DNA from: Lelliottia jeotgali | GTDB taxonomy: Bacteria > Pseudomonadota > Gammaproteobacteria > Enterobacterales > Enterobacteriaceae | Assembly: GCA_002271215.1 (NCBI GenBank) | Contig: CP018628.1 | Span: 3,224,001-3,288,000, forward strand | DNA: 64,000 nt | Direction of reading: 5' to 3' | Part shown: positions 41,633 through 51,300 of the stretch, piece by piece | How the letters are laid out: each line of letters opens with the position of its first letter | Position numbering within the stretch: position 1 is the first letter of the stretch | The notes under the pieces: generated by a model | Seen by the model: only the letters and a program-made list of their open reading frames with translations | Databases searched by the model: none | What the model was told of the DNA's origin: nothing | Translations under genes and position numbers: made by a program

Positions 41633-42751
41633 TTATTTTTCAACTTGCTGAATGCTGATGCGCTGGGCTTCATCCAGCATCGTTGCTTTCGCGCGGATGC
41701 GAGCTTCCAGCTGATCGATCATGTCGTTGTTGTCCAGACGATCTTTACGAATCCCGTCTTCATAAAGGCCGCTTTTCTTGTTGCCACCGGTCACGCCGAG
41801 CGTGGATACCAGTGCTTCACCAGGACCGTTCACGACGCAGCCGATAATGGAGACATCCATCGGCGTAATCAGATCTTCCAGACGCTGTTCCAGCGCATTT
41901 ACTGTTCCAATGACGTCAAATTCCTGACGCGAACAGGTTGGACACGCGATGAAGTTGATCCCGCGAGCGCGGATGCGCAGCGATTTCAGAATGTCGAAAC
42001 CGACTTTGATCTCTTCAACTGGATCTGCCGCCAGCGAAACACGCAAGGTGTCGCCAATCCCTTCGGAAAGCAGCAGCCCAAGGCCGATCGCCGATTTGAC
42101 GGAACCGCTACGCAAGCCACCTGCTTCGGTGATCCCGAGGTGCAACGGCTGATCGATCTGTTTCGCCAGCAGGCGATAGGATTCAACGGCAAGGAAAACG
42201 TCAGAGGCTTTCACGCTCACTTTGAACTGATCGAAGTTAAGACGATCAAGGTGATCCACATGGCGCATCGCAGATTCGAGCAGCGCCTGTGGCGTCGGTT
42301 CGCCGTATTTCTCTTGCAGATCTTTTTCCAGCGATCCGGCGTTTACGCCGATGCGGATAGGGATGTTTTTATCACGGGCGCAATCAACAACCGCGCGAAT
42401 ACGCTCTTCGCTGCCGATATTACCTGGGTTAATGCGCAGGCAATCCACGCCATATTCCGCGACTTTCAGGGCAATACGGTAGTCAAAGTGGATATCAGCG
42501 ACCAGCGGAACACTAACCTGCTGTTTGATAAGTTTGAATGCCTCTGCAGCATCCATAGTCGGCACGGAGATACGGACAATATCCGCACCTACGCGCTCTA
42601 ATGCTTTGATTTGATTGACTGTGGCCTCAACATCCGTAGTTCGGGTGTTGGTCATCGATTGAACGGCGATGGGTGCACCATCACCAATCGGCACATTCCC
42701 AACGTAAATCCGTTTGGATTTTCTACGTTGAATCGGAGCCTGATTATGCAT
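41633..42751 (-). CDS. ispG: 4-hydroxy-3-methylbut-2-en-1-yl diphosphate synthase (flavodoxin), IspG/GcpE
   Basis: IspG reduces MEcPP to HMBPP in the MEP isoprenoid pathway with a [4Fe-4S] cluster. It has 372 residues (E. coli 372). A TIM barrel comes first, then the reductase-like cluster domain, with ligands in [10 protein letters not shown] (near 270-273) and [13 protein letters not shown] (near 305). It lies 26 bases downstream of rodZ. Confidence 0.98.
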   Translation of the reverse strand: MHNQAPIQRRKSKRIYVGNVPIGDGAPIAVQSMTNTRTTDVEATVNQIKALERVGADIVRISVPTMDAAEAFKLIKQQVSVPLVADIHFDYRIALKVAEYGVDCLRINPGNIGSEERIRAVVDCARDKNIPIRIGVNAGSLEKDLQEKYGEPTPQALLESAMRHVDHLDRLNFDQFKVSVKASDVFLAVESYRLLAKQIDQPLHLGITEAGGLRSGSVKSAIGLGLLLSEGIGDTLRVSLAADPVEEIKVGFDILKSLRIRARGINFIACPTCSRQEFDVIGTVNALEQRLEDLITPMDVSIIGCVVNGPGEALVSTLGVTGGNKKSGLYEDGIRKDRLDNNDMIDQLEARIRAKATMLDEAQRISIQQVEK

Positions 42752-42777
42752 GAAAAGTCTCCCGCGCTACTCGCCTG

Positions 42778-43785
42778 TTACTGTGCTGCTGATTGTTCGG
42801 CATTAACGGTAAGACGCGCAACCTGGTTAGTTCTGATAAAACGGCTCAGATCGACAGGTTTTCCTTGATACTGGATCTGCACCGCAGCCGGAGCGCCGAT
42901 TTTAAGCTTATACGGTGCCTGACCGGTAAGATTTAACGTGCCATCTTTACGCTGCAAGCCGCTGAACAGCTTTTTGCCGGTTGCGTCTGTCACTTCCAGC
43001 CAGCAATCGGCAGAAAAGTTCATGACCAGCGCGTTAGGGTCAGCAGTTGTGGTCCCTGCAACACCCGCCTGATCCGTTGGCAGTGGTTGAGCGGTATTCG
43101 CCGTATTAGCCGATGCCGTGGTGGCTGGAGCGGTATCAACATTGGCCTGAGAAGGCGCAACGACGGCGTTTTGCGCCGTCGTTTGATCCGGTGTAGTCGC
43201 TGGTACAGGCGTCTGTACAGGCTCTACGGTCTGAGAATCTGTCGCAGCCGTTTGCGGCTCGACAGAAGTACTGCTCTCGGTGTTTAACGGCACGCTTTGC
43301 GCGCCGTCGTTACCGGAATTGTTCAGCTCAGCGGATGACTGATCGGCCATCGTGGTGATCTCTTCCTGCTGCGCTTTGTGGTTTTGCCACCACCATGCGC
43401 CCGTCAGACCAATCACTACAAACAGCACCAGCCAGGTAAAACTCATCAGCCAGCCATCACGTTTTTTACGACGTTTGCCCAGAGAAAAAGTCTGCATCGG
43501 CGCGACTTTCGCCGCACGAACCGGTGCCTGTTTTTCCATCATAGGCAGCAGTTCTTCTTCAGGGATATGCACCAGTTTTGCATAAGAGCGGATGTAACCA
43601 CGCAGAAACGTTGAAGCGAGATCGGCGGGAGCCTTATCTTCTTCAATATTGCGAACCGTGGAAACCTTCAGGCACAAGCGTTCTGCAACGGCTTGCTGGC
43701 TGAGTCCGAGTTGTTCACGGGCGTTGCGAAGACGAACGCCGGTGGAGAGTGCTTCATTTTGGTCGTGAGTGGCTTCAGTATTCAT
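42778..43785 (-). CDS. rodZ: Cytoskeleton protein RodZ
   Basis: RodZ links the MreB cytoskeleton to the membrane and the elongation machinery. It has 335 residues (E. coli 337). An N-terminal HTH_25 domain ([28 protein letters not shown]) binds MreB. A single transmembrane helix lies at about 111-131, followed by a periplasmic Ser/Thr/Ala/Pro-rich linker (about 140-245) of low complexity and a C-terminal DUF4115 beta domain. The linker is where it differs most from E. coli. Confidence 0.97.
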   Translation of the reverse strand: MNTEATHDQNEALSTGVRLRNAREQLGLSQQAVAERLCLKVSTVRNIEEDKAPADLASTFLRGYIRSYAKLVHIPEEELLPMMEKQAPVRAAKVAPMQTFSLGKRRKKRDGWLMSFTWLVLFVVIGLTGAWWWQNHKAQQEEITTMADQSSAELNNSGNDGAQSVPLNTESSTSVEPQTAATDSQTVEPVQTPVPATTPDQTTAQNAVVAPSQANVDTAPATTASANTANTAQPLPTDQAGVAGTTTADPNALVMNFSADCWLEVTDATGKKLFSGLQRKDGTLNLTGQAPYKLKIGAPAAVQIQYQGKPVDLSRFIRTNQVARLTVNAEQSAAQ

Positions 43786-44084
43786 TCGCTACAACTACTT
43801 ACTGGTACGTGTAAATTAGGGTTCAGGCGCCGGTGAGTCACAATGCCACCCGCACCGCGAAACTTCTGGTCATTTAACCGTAGTCGGACACTAAGTATAA
43901 GACTGTCCGGCCTTAGTTGACAGTGCAGCGCTACTCATGAGGCTAAACTGTTGTTGCGACGTTACATACTGCCTTAAAGTCGTCGGAAACGCACCGTAAT
44001 TATTCAGCAATCCCAATGAATCTAACTGAATATTCAGTAAGCTAATGCGTCACGACGCAAATATGCGCCGTGACCGCATAAGAA
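43786..44084. other. Intergenic region rlmN-rodZ
   Basis: These 299 bases separate rlmN from rodZ. They are expected to carry the rodZ-ispG-hisS promoter. I see no supported small gene, repeat or clear operator, only short imperfect hairpins such as TGCGTCACGACGCA near the rlmN end. Confidence 0.5.
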
Positions 44085-45251
44085 TCACACCGCTTTGACC
44101 TCAATCGCCTCGCCCTGCATGCGTTTACGCAGCGTACGCTTGGTACGGTCAATCACATCGCCAGCCAGCTGACCGCAGGCAGCATCGATATCATCACCAC
44201 GCGTTTTACGCACGATAGTGGTGAAGCCGTACTCCATCAACACTTTGGAGAAACGGTCGATACGACTGTTCGAGCTGCGACCATACGGTGCGCCAGGGAA
44301 CGGGTTCCAGGGGATCAAGTTGATCTTGCATGGCGTGTCTTTCAGCAATTCCGCCAGCTGATGCGCATGATCGGTTTCGTCATTCACATGATCCAGCATT
44401 ACGTATTCGATAGTCACGCGACCCTGATTAGCATTGGACTTTTCAAGATAACGACGCACAGCGGACAGGAAGGTTTCGATATTGTACTTTTTGTTGATCG
44501 GTACAATTTCGTCACGGATTTCGTCGTTTGGTGCATGGAGAGAAATGGCCAGGGCCACGTCAATCATATCGCCCAGTTTATCCAGAGCGGGTACAACGCC
44601 AGAAGTAGAGAGCGTTACACGGCGTTTGGACAGACCAAAACCGAAGTCATCCAACATGATTTCCATCGCTGGAACGACGTTAGTCAGGTTCAGCAACGGC
44701 TCACCCATGCCCATCATCACCACGTTGGTGATTGGACGCGTGCCGGTGACTTTTGCCGCGCCAACGATTTTCGCCGCGCGCCATACCTGACCAATAATTT
44801 CAGACACACGCAGGTTTCGGTTGAAGCCCTGCTGCGCTGTTGAGCAGAATTTACACTCCAGCGCACAACCCACCTGGGAGGAGACGCACAGCGTCGCGCG
44901 ATCTTCTTCCGGGATATACACCGTTTCAACGCGCTGATCGCCAACCGCAATCGCCCATTTGATGGTGCCGTCAGCAGAACGCTGTTCTTCCACCACTTCC
45001 GGTGCACGGATTTCAGCGACGTCTTTGAGTTTGTTGCGCAGCACTTTGTTGATGTCAGTCATGTCATCAAAGTTGTCGCTGCAATAGTGGTACATCCATT
45101 TCATGACCTGATCGGCACGAAACGGCTTCTCGCCCATCTCTTTGAAAAACTCGCGCATCTGCTGACGGTTCAGATCCAGCAGGTTAATTTTTCCATTTTT
45201 ATTTGGAACCGCGGCAATGGCGACTTCAGAGGTGTTAACTAGTTCAGACAT
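44085..45251 (-). CDS. rlmN: Dual-specificity 23S rRNA/tRNA adenine-C2 methyltransferase RlmN
   Basis: RlmN is a radical SAM enzyme that makes m2A2503 in 23S rRNA and m2A37 in some tRNAs. It has 388 residues (E. coli 384). The N-terminal accessory domain is followed by the cluster motif CALECKFCS (Cys near 125-132) and GMGEPLLN. The methyl-carrying cysteine lies in [12 protein letters not shown] (near 359). The start is ATG with a GGAAAAT leader. Confidence 0.97.
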   Translation of the reverse strand: MSELVNTSEVAIAAVPNKNGKINLLDLNRQQMREFFKEMGEKPFRADQVMKWMYHYCSDNFDDMTDINKVLRNKLKDVAEIRAPEVVEEQRSADGTIKWAIAVGDQRVETVYIPEEDRATLCVSSQVGCALECKFCSTAQQGFNRNLRVSEIIGQVWRAAKIVGAAKVTGTRPITNVVMMGMGEPLLNLTNVVPAMEIMLDDFGFGLSKRRVTLSTSGVVPALDKLGDMIDVALAISLHAPNDEIRDEIVPINKKYNIETFLSAVRRYLEKSNANQGRVTIEYVMLDHVNDETDHAHQLAELLKDTPCKINLIPWNPFPGAPYGRSSNSRIDRFSKVLMEYGFTTIVRKTRGDDIDAACGQLAGDVIDRTKRTLRKRMQGEAIEVKAV

Positions 45252-45304
45252 AATATTTTCCGGCCTCGTTGTTACACGTTATGGCCCGTGGAGGGTTGAA
45301 AAGA

Positions 45305-45340
45305 AACGCCCCGGTAGGCGATCTGCTCTTCCGGGGCGTT
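45305..45340 (-). terminator. Terminator after ndk
   Basis: AACGCCCCGG / CCGGGGCGTT with a 16-base loop is followed on the minus strand by TCTTTTC. It lies in the 163-base ndk-rlmN gap. Confidence 0.75.
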
Positions 45341-45414
45341 GCATTGTACAAAGTCTGACGCAGGGATGCCACGTTTGCACGCGGCATTTACGAAAAATTA
45401 GTATTCCAGCGGAA

Positions 45415-45846
45415 TTAGCGCGTACGTGCGCACACTTCGCCTTCTGCGAAGAAGTAAGCGATTTCGCGCGCAGCAGATTCAACAGAGTCGGAACCGTGGG
45501 TGCCGTTTTCGGTGAAGCTGTCCGCGTAGTCAGCACGCAGGGTGCCAGCCAGTGCGTTAGCCGGGTTAGTTGCGCCCAGCAGATCGCGGTGACGCTGTAC
45601 TGCGTTTTCGCTTTCCAGTACGGAAACCACGATTGGACCGGAAGTCATGAACTCAACCAGGCCGTCGAAGAAAGGTTTGCCGTCGTGCTCAGCGTAGAAA
45701 CCGCGAGCCTGTTCAACGGTCAGATGCAGCATTTTGGTGCCAACGATTTTGAACCCTGCAGATTCAAAGCGAGCAAAGATGCTGCCAATAACGTTTTTTG
45801 CCACCGCGTTTGGTTTGATGATGGAAAAAGTACGTTCAATAGCCAT
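45415..45846 (-). CDS. ndk: Nucleoside diphosphate kinase
   Basis: Ndk equalises the NTP and dNTP pools through a phospho-histidine. It has 143 residues as in E. coli. The active-site histidine is in NGTHGSDS near residue 117. The KPNAV motif near the N-terminus and the Kpn-loop region are conserved. Confidence 0.98.
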   Translation of the reverse strand: MAIERTFSIIKPNAVAKNVIGSIFARFESAGFKIVGTKMLHLTVEQARGFYAEHDGKPFFDGLVEFMTSGPIVVSVLESENAVQRHRDLLGATNPANALAGTLRADYADSFTENGTHGSDSVESAAREIAYFFAEGEVCARTR

Positions 45847-46002
45847 GATTACCTCTGTTATGTGTTCTGTTGTTTTGCATACGTCTGTATATGATGGCGC
45901 GGATTATAGAGAGCAATAGCGCCATTGCCTATGGTTCGACGTAACATTTTTTTAAAATAAGACGAGTTTTAGCAACAGGTCACATCTACGATTTTCTTTT
46001 CG

Positions 46003-48327
46003 TTACTGCAAGGTAAAATTCGCCGTGGCGACTTGCCCCGTCTCATCCAGTACCAGTAACTGATAATCCCCTGCTTTATCAAGCTGCAAAGTGTAAGCGC
46101 GTCCCTTCACATTCAGCGGTTCGCCGTTCAGGAACCACCAGCGCACGCTGTCGCTGCCGATGGCCTGTAGCGGCAGCGACACCCGAGTCTCACCGGGTAG
46201 ACGTTTAATCAACGCGCCTTCACGTATGCCAGATAACATCAGCGGCGCGGGGGAATCTTGCGCCAGTGGAGGACAAACGGCAGAAGACGCAGGAACGCGC
46301 GCGGCTCTGCGCTCAGATGCAGGTAGCCACGGCTCCAGCGGCAGCGGCCAGACGTCGAGGATTTTCTCCTGCGCATCAGGGCAATCTGCCGCGACGCGTT
46401 TGCCTGCTTTATCCAGCCAGACCGGGAAACGAATCCCGCGAATGCCTTCCTGCTCGGGAAGTAACAGCGTGGGCGGCTGGCTGCCATCAAGCAACCAGGT
46501 CGCGAGCCTGCGACGACAGTTCTCACTACCTTCAGGCAGCGTCTGTCCACCAGGCCAGCAGATCACACCCCGACTTACGGAGGCTGGACGTGGATCGCGC
46601 GGCAAACGCCCCTCGTCGACTGTCGAACTCGACTGCAGCATGTTATTGACCTGGTTCAGCAACGGCACGGCGCTGGCAAAGCCAAACTGCCCGGCAACCG
46701 GTGTGCCGTCCGGGCGACCAGTCCAGATACCGATGATGTAACGCGCATTCAGGCCAACGGCCCAGGCATCACGATACCCGTAGCTGGTGCCGGTTTTCCA
46801 CGCCAGAGGCGCAAACTGTGGCAGTGCACCATCCGGCAGCGGTTGCGTTTCGTTACCTAAAATGCGGCGAATAATCCACGCCGCACCGGGCGAAAGCAGC
46901 GGGCGCTCAATCAGCGGGTCACCAGGCCGCAAACGTAACTGTCCCGCTTTCCCCTGACGGGCAAAGGCACTGTAGGCGGCAGTGATATCTGCAAGCCTGG
47001 CGCCCGCGCCGCCCAGTATCAGGGATAGATTGGGCTGCGCACCAGCAGGCAAGATCAGGCGTAATCCGACGTTGCTCAGCATCCCGGCGAAACGTTTGGG
47101 ACCGTAGGCTTCCAGCACCTGAACAGCAGGAAGATTGAGTGAGCGCACCAGCGCTTCGCTCATACTGACGGGGCCATGAAATCCACTGTCAAAGTTGCCG
47201 GGACGATAATCTCCCGTGCGCCTTGGCACATCCTGTAAAAGAGAAGCAGGATGGAGCAGACCGTCATCCAGCGCCATGCCATAGACAAAGGGTTTCAGCA
47301 CCGATCCCGGCGATCGGATCGCGCTCACCATATCGACGTGGCTAAACCGGCTGTCGTCATTGATGTCCACCGATCCTACCCAGCCACGCACTTTCATGTT
47401 GGTGTGATCAACGACGATCATCGCCAGAGAGCTGCGCGGGGGCAGACGAGATTTCCAGTTCATCGCCAGCTCTTCGAGCTGTCTTTGAAGCGAGGCATCC
47501 AGCGTGGTCACGATTTTATTGTCGCGGCTTTTGCTCAGCATCATGCGGGAGAACAACGGCGCCAGCTGCGGCATTTGTCGTGGAGCCAACCAGACCGGCT
47601 CCTGACGCGACTCTTTCACCTGCTGCTCACTCCAGACCCCCTGCGTCACCATACGCTCAAGCACTTTATTGCGTGCCGCTTCAGCGCGGTCTGGCCAACG
47701 GTCCGGGCGCAAACGACTCGGTGCCTGTGGAAGCACTGCCAGCAGCGCGGCTTCGGAGTAGCTTAGCTGAGCCGGTGATTTCCCAAGATAGGCCCAGCTT
47801 GCCGCCCCCACTCCCTGAAGTGTTCCACCAAAAGGTGCGCGATTGAGATAGAGGGTGAGAATGTCGCGTTTGGAAAGATGCCATTCCAGCTGCATCGCCC
47901 GCCAGAGCTGACGCACTTTGCCGCCAAAGGTACGCGAATGCGGATCGAGCAGACGCGCCACCTGCATGGTGAGCGTACTGCCGCCCGACACCACTTTGCC
48001 AGAACTCAGATCCTGCCAGGCAGCACGCAAAACGGAGAACGGATTGACGCCCGGATGATCCCAGAACCAGCGATCTTCATACTGGATCAGGGCGTCGAGA
48101 TAGCGGGGAGAAACCTCTTCGATCGTAACCGGATAGCGCCAGATCCCGTCGCTATCGGCAAACCGCCACAGTGGCGTACCTTTTTCATCAACCACCACCC
48201 GCGCCGGGTTGACCTCTTTCAAAGGCAACGGCCACAGGCGGTCGGCGACAAAAATCAGTCCCCATAAAATGAGAATCGCCCCCGCCAGCCACAGCCAGCG
48301 GGAGCGAATGAGTCGAGATAACGTCAC
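46003..48327 (-). CDS. pbpC: Penicillin-binding protein 1C
   Basis: PBP1C is a bifunctional class A peptidoglycan synthase with 774 residues (E. coli 770). It has an N-terminal membrane anchor (about 10-28) and a GT51 transglycosylase with the YEDRWFWDHPGVNP catalytic Glu and GGSTLTMQVARLL. The transpeptidase has SPGSVLKPF (SxxK serine), SLN and KTGTSYGYRDAW. A C-terminal BiPBP_C domain follows (about 690-774). The start is GTG. yfhM ends one base upstream, so the two are probably translated together, the usual alpha-2-macroglobulin/PBP1C pairing. Confidence 0.97.
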   Translation of the reverse strand: MTLSRLIRSRWLWLAGAILILWGLIFVADRLWPLPLKEVNPARVVVDEKGTPLWRFADSDGIWRYPVTIEEVSPRYLDALIQYEDRWFWDHPGVNPFSVLRAAWQDLSSGKVVSGGSTLTMQVARLLDPHSRTFGGKVRQLWRAMQLEWHLSKRDILTLYLNRAPFGGTLQGVGAASWAYLGKSPAQLSYSEAALLAVLPQAPSRLRPDRWPDRAEAARNKVLERMVTQGVWSEQQVKESRQEPVWLAPRQMPQLAPLFSRMMLSKSRDNKIVTTLDASLQRQLEELAMNWKSRLPPRSSLAMIVVDHTNMKVRGWVGSVDINDDSRFSHVDMVSAIRSPGSVLKPFVYGMALDDGLLHPASLLQDVPRRTGDYRPGNFDSGFHGPVSMSEALVRSLNLPAVQVLEAYGPKRFAGMLSNVGLRLILPAGAQPNLSLILGGAGARLADITAAYSAFARQGKAGQLRLRPGDPLIERPLLSPGAAWIIRRILGNETQPLPDGALPQFAPLAWKTGTSYGYRDAWAVGLNARYIIGIWTGRPDGTPVAGQFGFASAVPLLNQVNNMLQSSSTVDEGRLPRDPRPASVSRGVICWPGGQTLPEGSENCRRRLATWLLDGSQPPTLLLPEQEGIRGIRFPVWLDKAGKRVAADCPDAQEKILDVWPLPLEPWLPASERRAARVPASSAVCPPLAQDSPAPLMLSGIREGALIKRLPGETRVSLPLQAIGSDSVRWWFLNGEPLNVKGRAYTLQLDKAGDYQLLVLDETGQVATANFTLQ

Positions 48328-48328
48328 G

Positions 48329-51300
48329 TTACGGAACGATAATCAACGGGCCGCTTGCGGCACCCGTTGCCCGCCACTGTGGAACATACATAGATTCCAC
48401 CATCGGAACCGGAACCTCATACGTCCCAGGCGTAACAGCGCGAGCCAGGTACACCAGCGTTACAGGCTGCCCGTCGTTCACCGGAACCGCCGCGACAAAG
48501 CGATCGTCGCGGAACTCCATATGCTGAATATCGGCCTGTTGCATCTGGTTTAACAGGTTCTGCACTTCACTGCCGCTGTCCTGAAGGCTGGCGCTGTTGC
48601 TGGCGAGATTCTGGTTTTCCAGCTCAAGACCTGCCGGGAGTAAATCCACCACCAGCGCATCCGGGACATTCTGATTGGCTTTCACTTCCAGCCAGACCAG
48701 AACCAGTTCACCGCTCTTCAGGGAGGAGAGGGATTTACTGCTGCCGTCGGTCGCCAGAATATGACGCTCGATTTGCAGGACATTAGACGATGGCTCTGGG
48801 GCATATTCCGGATAACCTGTACTGTCGAGACGCACCCACAGTGGCGTAGTGCCGCTGTTGGTGACCTGCAATGCGCCCAACTGATCGCCCGTCACATTTT
48901 GCACCTGAGACTTGTCGCTGCTCAGCGCTTTATCAGAGACGCTGGTCGTTGCTTGCCAGGCACCGGAAAGCGTCTGGAGCGAACGTCCGGCCAGGAACAG
49001 AGCATTGATCTCCTGAGTCGAAAGCCAGCGCTGGCTGAACGCCTGTTGAGAGAGCGTATTCAGCAGCGTGTTTTGCGCTTCCGGCAGCAGTTTGTACTCT
49101 TCCAGCAGAGAGAGCATCAGGGCGTTATCGCGTAGCTGGCTGCCGTAGTCTGCCATCCAATTTTTGCTGTCACTGCGCGGGGTTTTTATCGCCAGATCCA
49201 ACGCCTGCTGGCTGCGCGGCGCATCGCCCATCAGTTTCAGCGCCATCCCCAGTTGCATCAATGGCAGACCAGAACCGGTCTGAGCACGACGATCCCAGAT
49301 TTCACGCAGAGCGCCGAGCGGAGCCTTTTGCTGGCGTGCGAGCACCAGGGCGGCATACGCCTGTACGGCGAACTTACTGGCCTGAGTATCATCGCTGTAG
49401 CGAATGGACATCATGCCTGGGTCTTGCAGATAGCGCAGCAGACGGCTGTTGGCATTGTTCACAGCATCCACGGGCACGCTGTAACCCTGTTCGCCCGCGC
49501 GCACCAGGAAATCGGTGACGTAGGCCGTCAACCAGTACTCTTCCGGGCCATTTTTATCCCACAGGGCAAAACCGCCGTCATCGCGCTGCATTTGCAGCAA
49601 ACGGGAGATGCCGATATCAATGGCCGCGCGACGTTTGTCATCGGTATCCCCTTTGATGCCAAGCGCGGTCAGCTGCGCGGCGTTGGTGTAGAGCGACGGG
49701 AACAGGCCGCTGGCGGTTTGTTCCAGACAGCCGTACGGATACGCCTGCAATTCGCGAATATAGCGCGCCAGATTCAGCGGCGGCTTACCGCTGAGCAGCA
49801 ACTGCCCTTGCCGCGTGGCCGGAGAGAATCCCGTGATATGCTGCGTCGGTGCCGTCCAGCTTTCGCCTGGGTTGAGCATCGTGCCGGTATTGACCGTCTG
49901 CGCCGGGAACGCCGGACGCACGCCGATTTTCCAGCTTTTCTGCTGCGGTGCGAAGGTTTCGCCCGGAAGTTCAAGGCCGGTCACCTGCGCGGTAATTTCA
50001 CCGTCGCCGTAGCCATCCAGCGCACGCACCGGAATAAACAGCGTATTGCGTACGCCAGGCGCCAGTTGAACAGGCTGCGGCTGCGCCCCTTCAAGAGACA
50101 TTAAACCCGACGCGGTGAGCGATACGTTCAACGTCTGCGGCTTGTCGGTGAGGTTGGTCAAGTCCAGCGTCAACCGCGTGGAATCACCGCTGGCCAGGAA
50201 ACGTGGTGTGTTCAACTCGGTAATCACCGGGGCGGCGACAATTACTTTTCCTTCGCTGCTACCAAAGTCATCCTCGGTCCAGGCCTGGGCCATCAAACGC
50301 AACTCGCCGTTGAAATCGCCAATCGGTAAGGTAATAGTCCCCTCCCCATTCGCGTCCAGCGTCACAGGCTGAGCCTGTTGAGCAATAATCGTGACGTGAT
50401 TCACCGGCGGTTTACCGCCGCGTTTCAGCTCATCACCATCGCCACCAAAGCGCAGCGCCGCCATGCGTCCCTGTCCTTCGATAACCTGGCCGTAGATGTC
50501 ATAGATATCTGCGCCGTAGCGTTTCTGGCCGAAGAACGCCTGCCACGGGTCGGGCGTGACGTAATCGGTGATATTCAGTACGCCGCTGTCCACAGCAGAC
50601 ACCAGTACGTTCACTTTCTGCGGAACAGCACCGTCTTTCACGCTGGCTTTGACTTTCACCGACAGCGTCTGATTCGGGCGCATTTTTTGCGGATTTTCCA
50701 GCGCAATATTCAGGCGACGGTTTTCATCACCCATCGGCAGATGTAACAGACCTACGGCGCGTTTTGGCGTCGCTGATTTGGATTTATCTCCCGGACGCAC
50801 CACCAGCGTGCTGAGGTACAGATCGTGACGCTTCCAGGCCTTGTCGACTGGTATAGAGATATCCAGGCCATTGGCCGGAACGTCGATCTCTTTCCACCAC
50901 AGCGGCCCTTCGCTGGATTCGATCATCGCATAGCCTTTACCCGCAGCAGGTGCAGCAACGTGTAACTTAATGGTGTCGCCAGGCTGATAGGAGGGCTTAT
51001 CGAGTTTCAGCATCACCCGGTCCGGGCGCGCAGCGCCGGTGCCGTCGCTGTTATCCTGCCAGCTGTAGCCCGCCCAGAAGCGCACACTGCTGACCATGTT
51101 ATCTGGGGCTTTGACTTCCAGGCGGTAAGACCCCCACTCCACCGGGAAGGTCACTTTGCCCGTTTCGTCGGCCTTAAGCGTCAATTCCTGCTCGCCTTCC
51201 ACCAGATCTTTCTGGTCGAACTGCGACAGCCAGCCATCGCTTTCGGACCAGTTCCAGTAGTAGTCACGACGCTCGCGAATCAGGCGCACCTGAAGATCCG

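Noticed and set aside
43786..44084. A small protein or RNA gene in the rlmN-rodZ gap
   Set aside because: No frame with a plausible start and ribosome binding site, and no clear terminator hairpin. It is more likely the rodZ promoter region.
49253..50104. A 283-codon open frame antisense to yfhM
   Set aside because: Low-complexity Arg/His-rich antisense product inside a verified 1649-codon gene.
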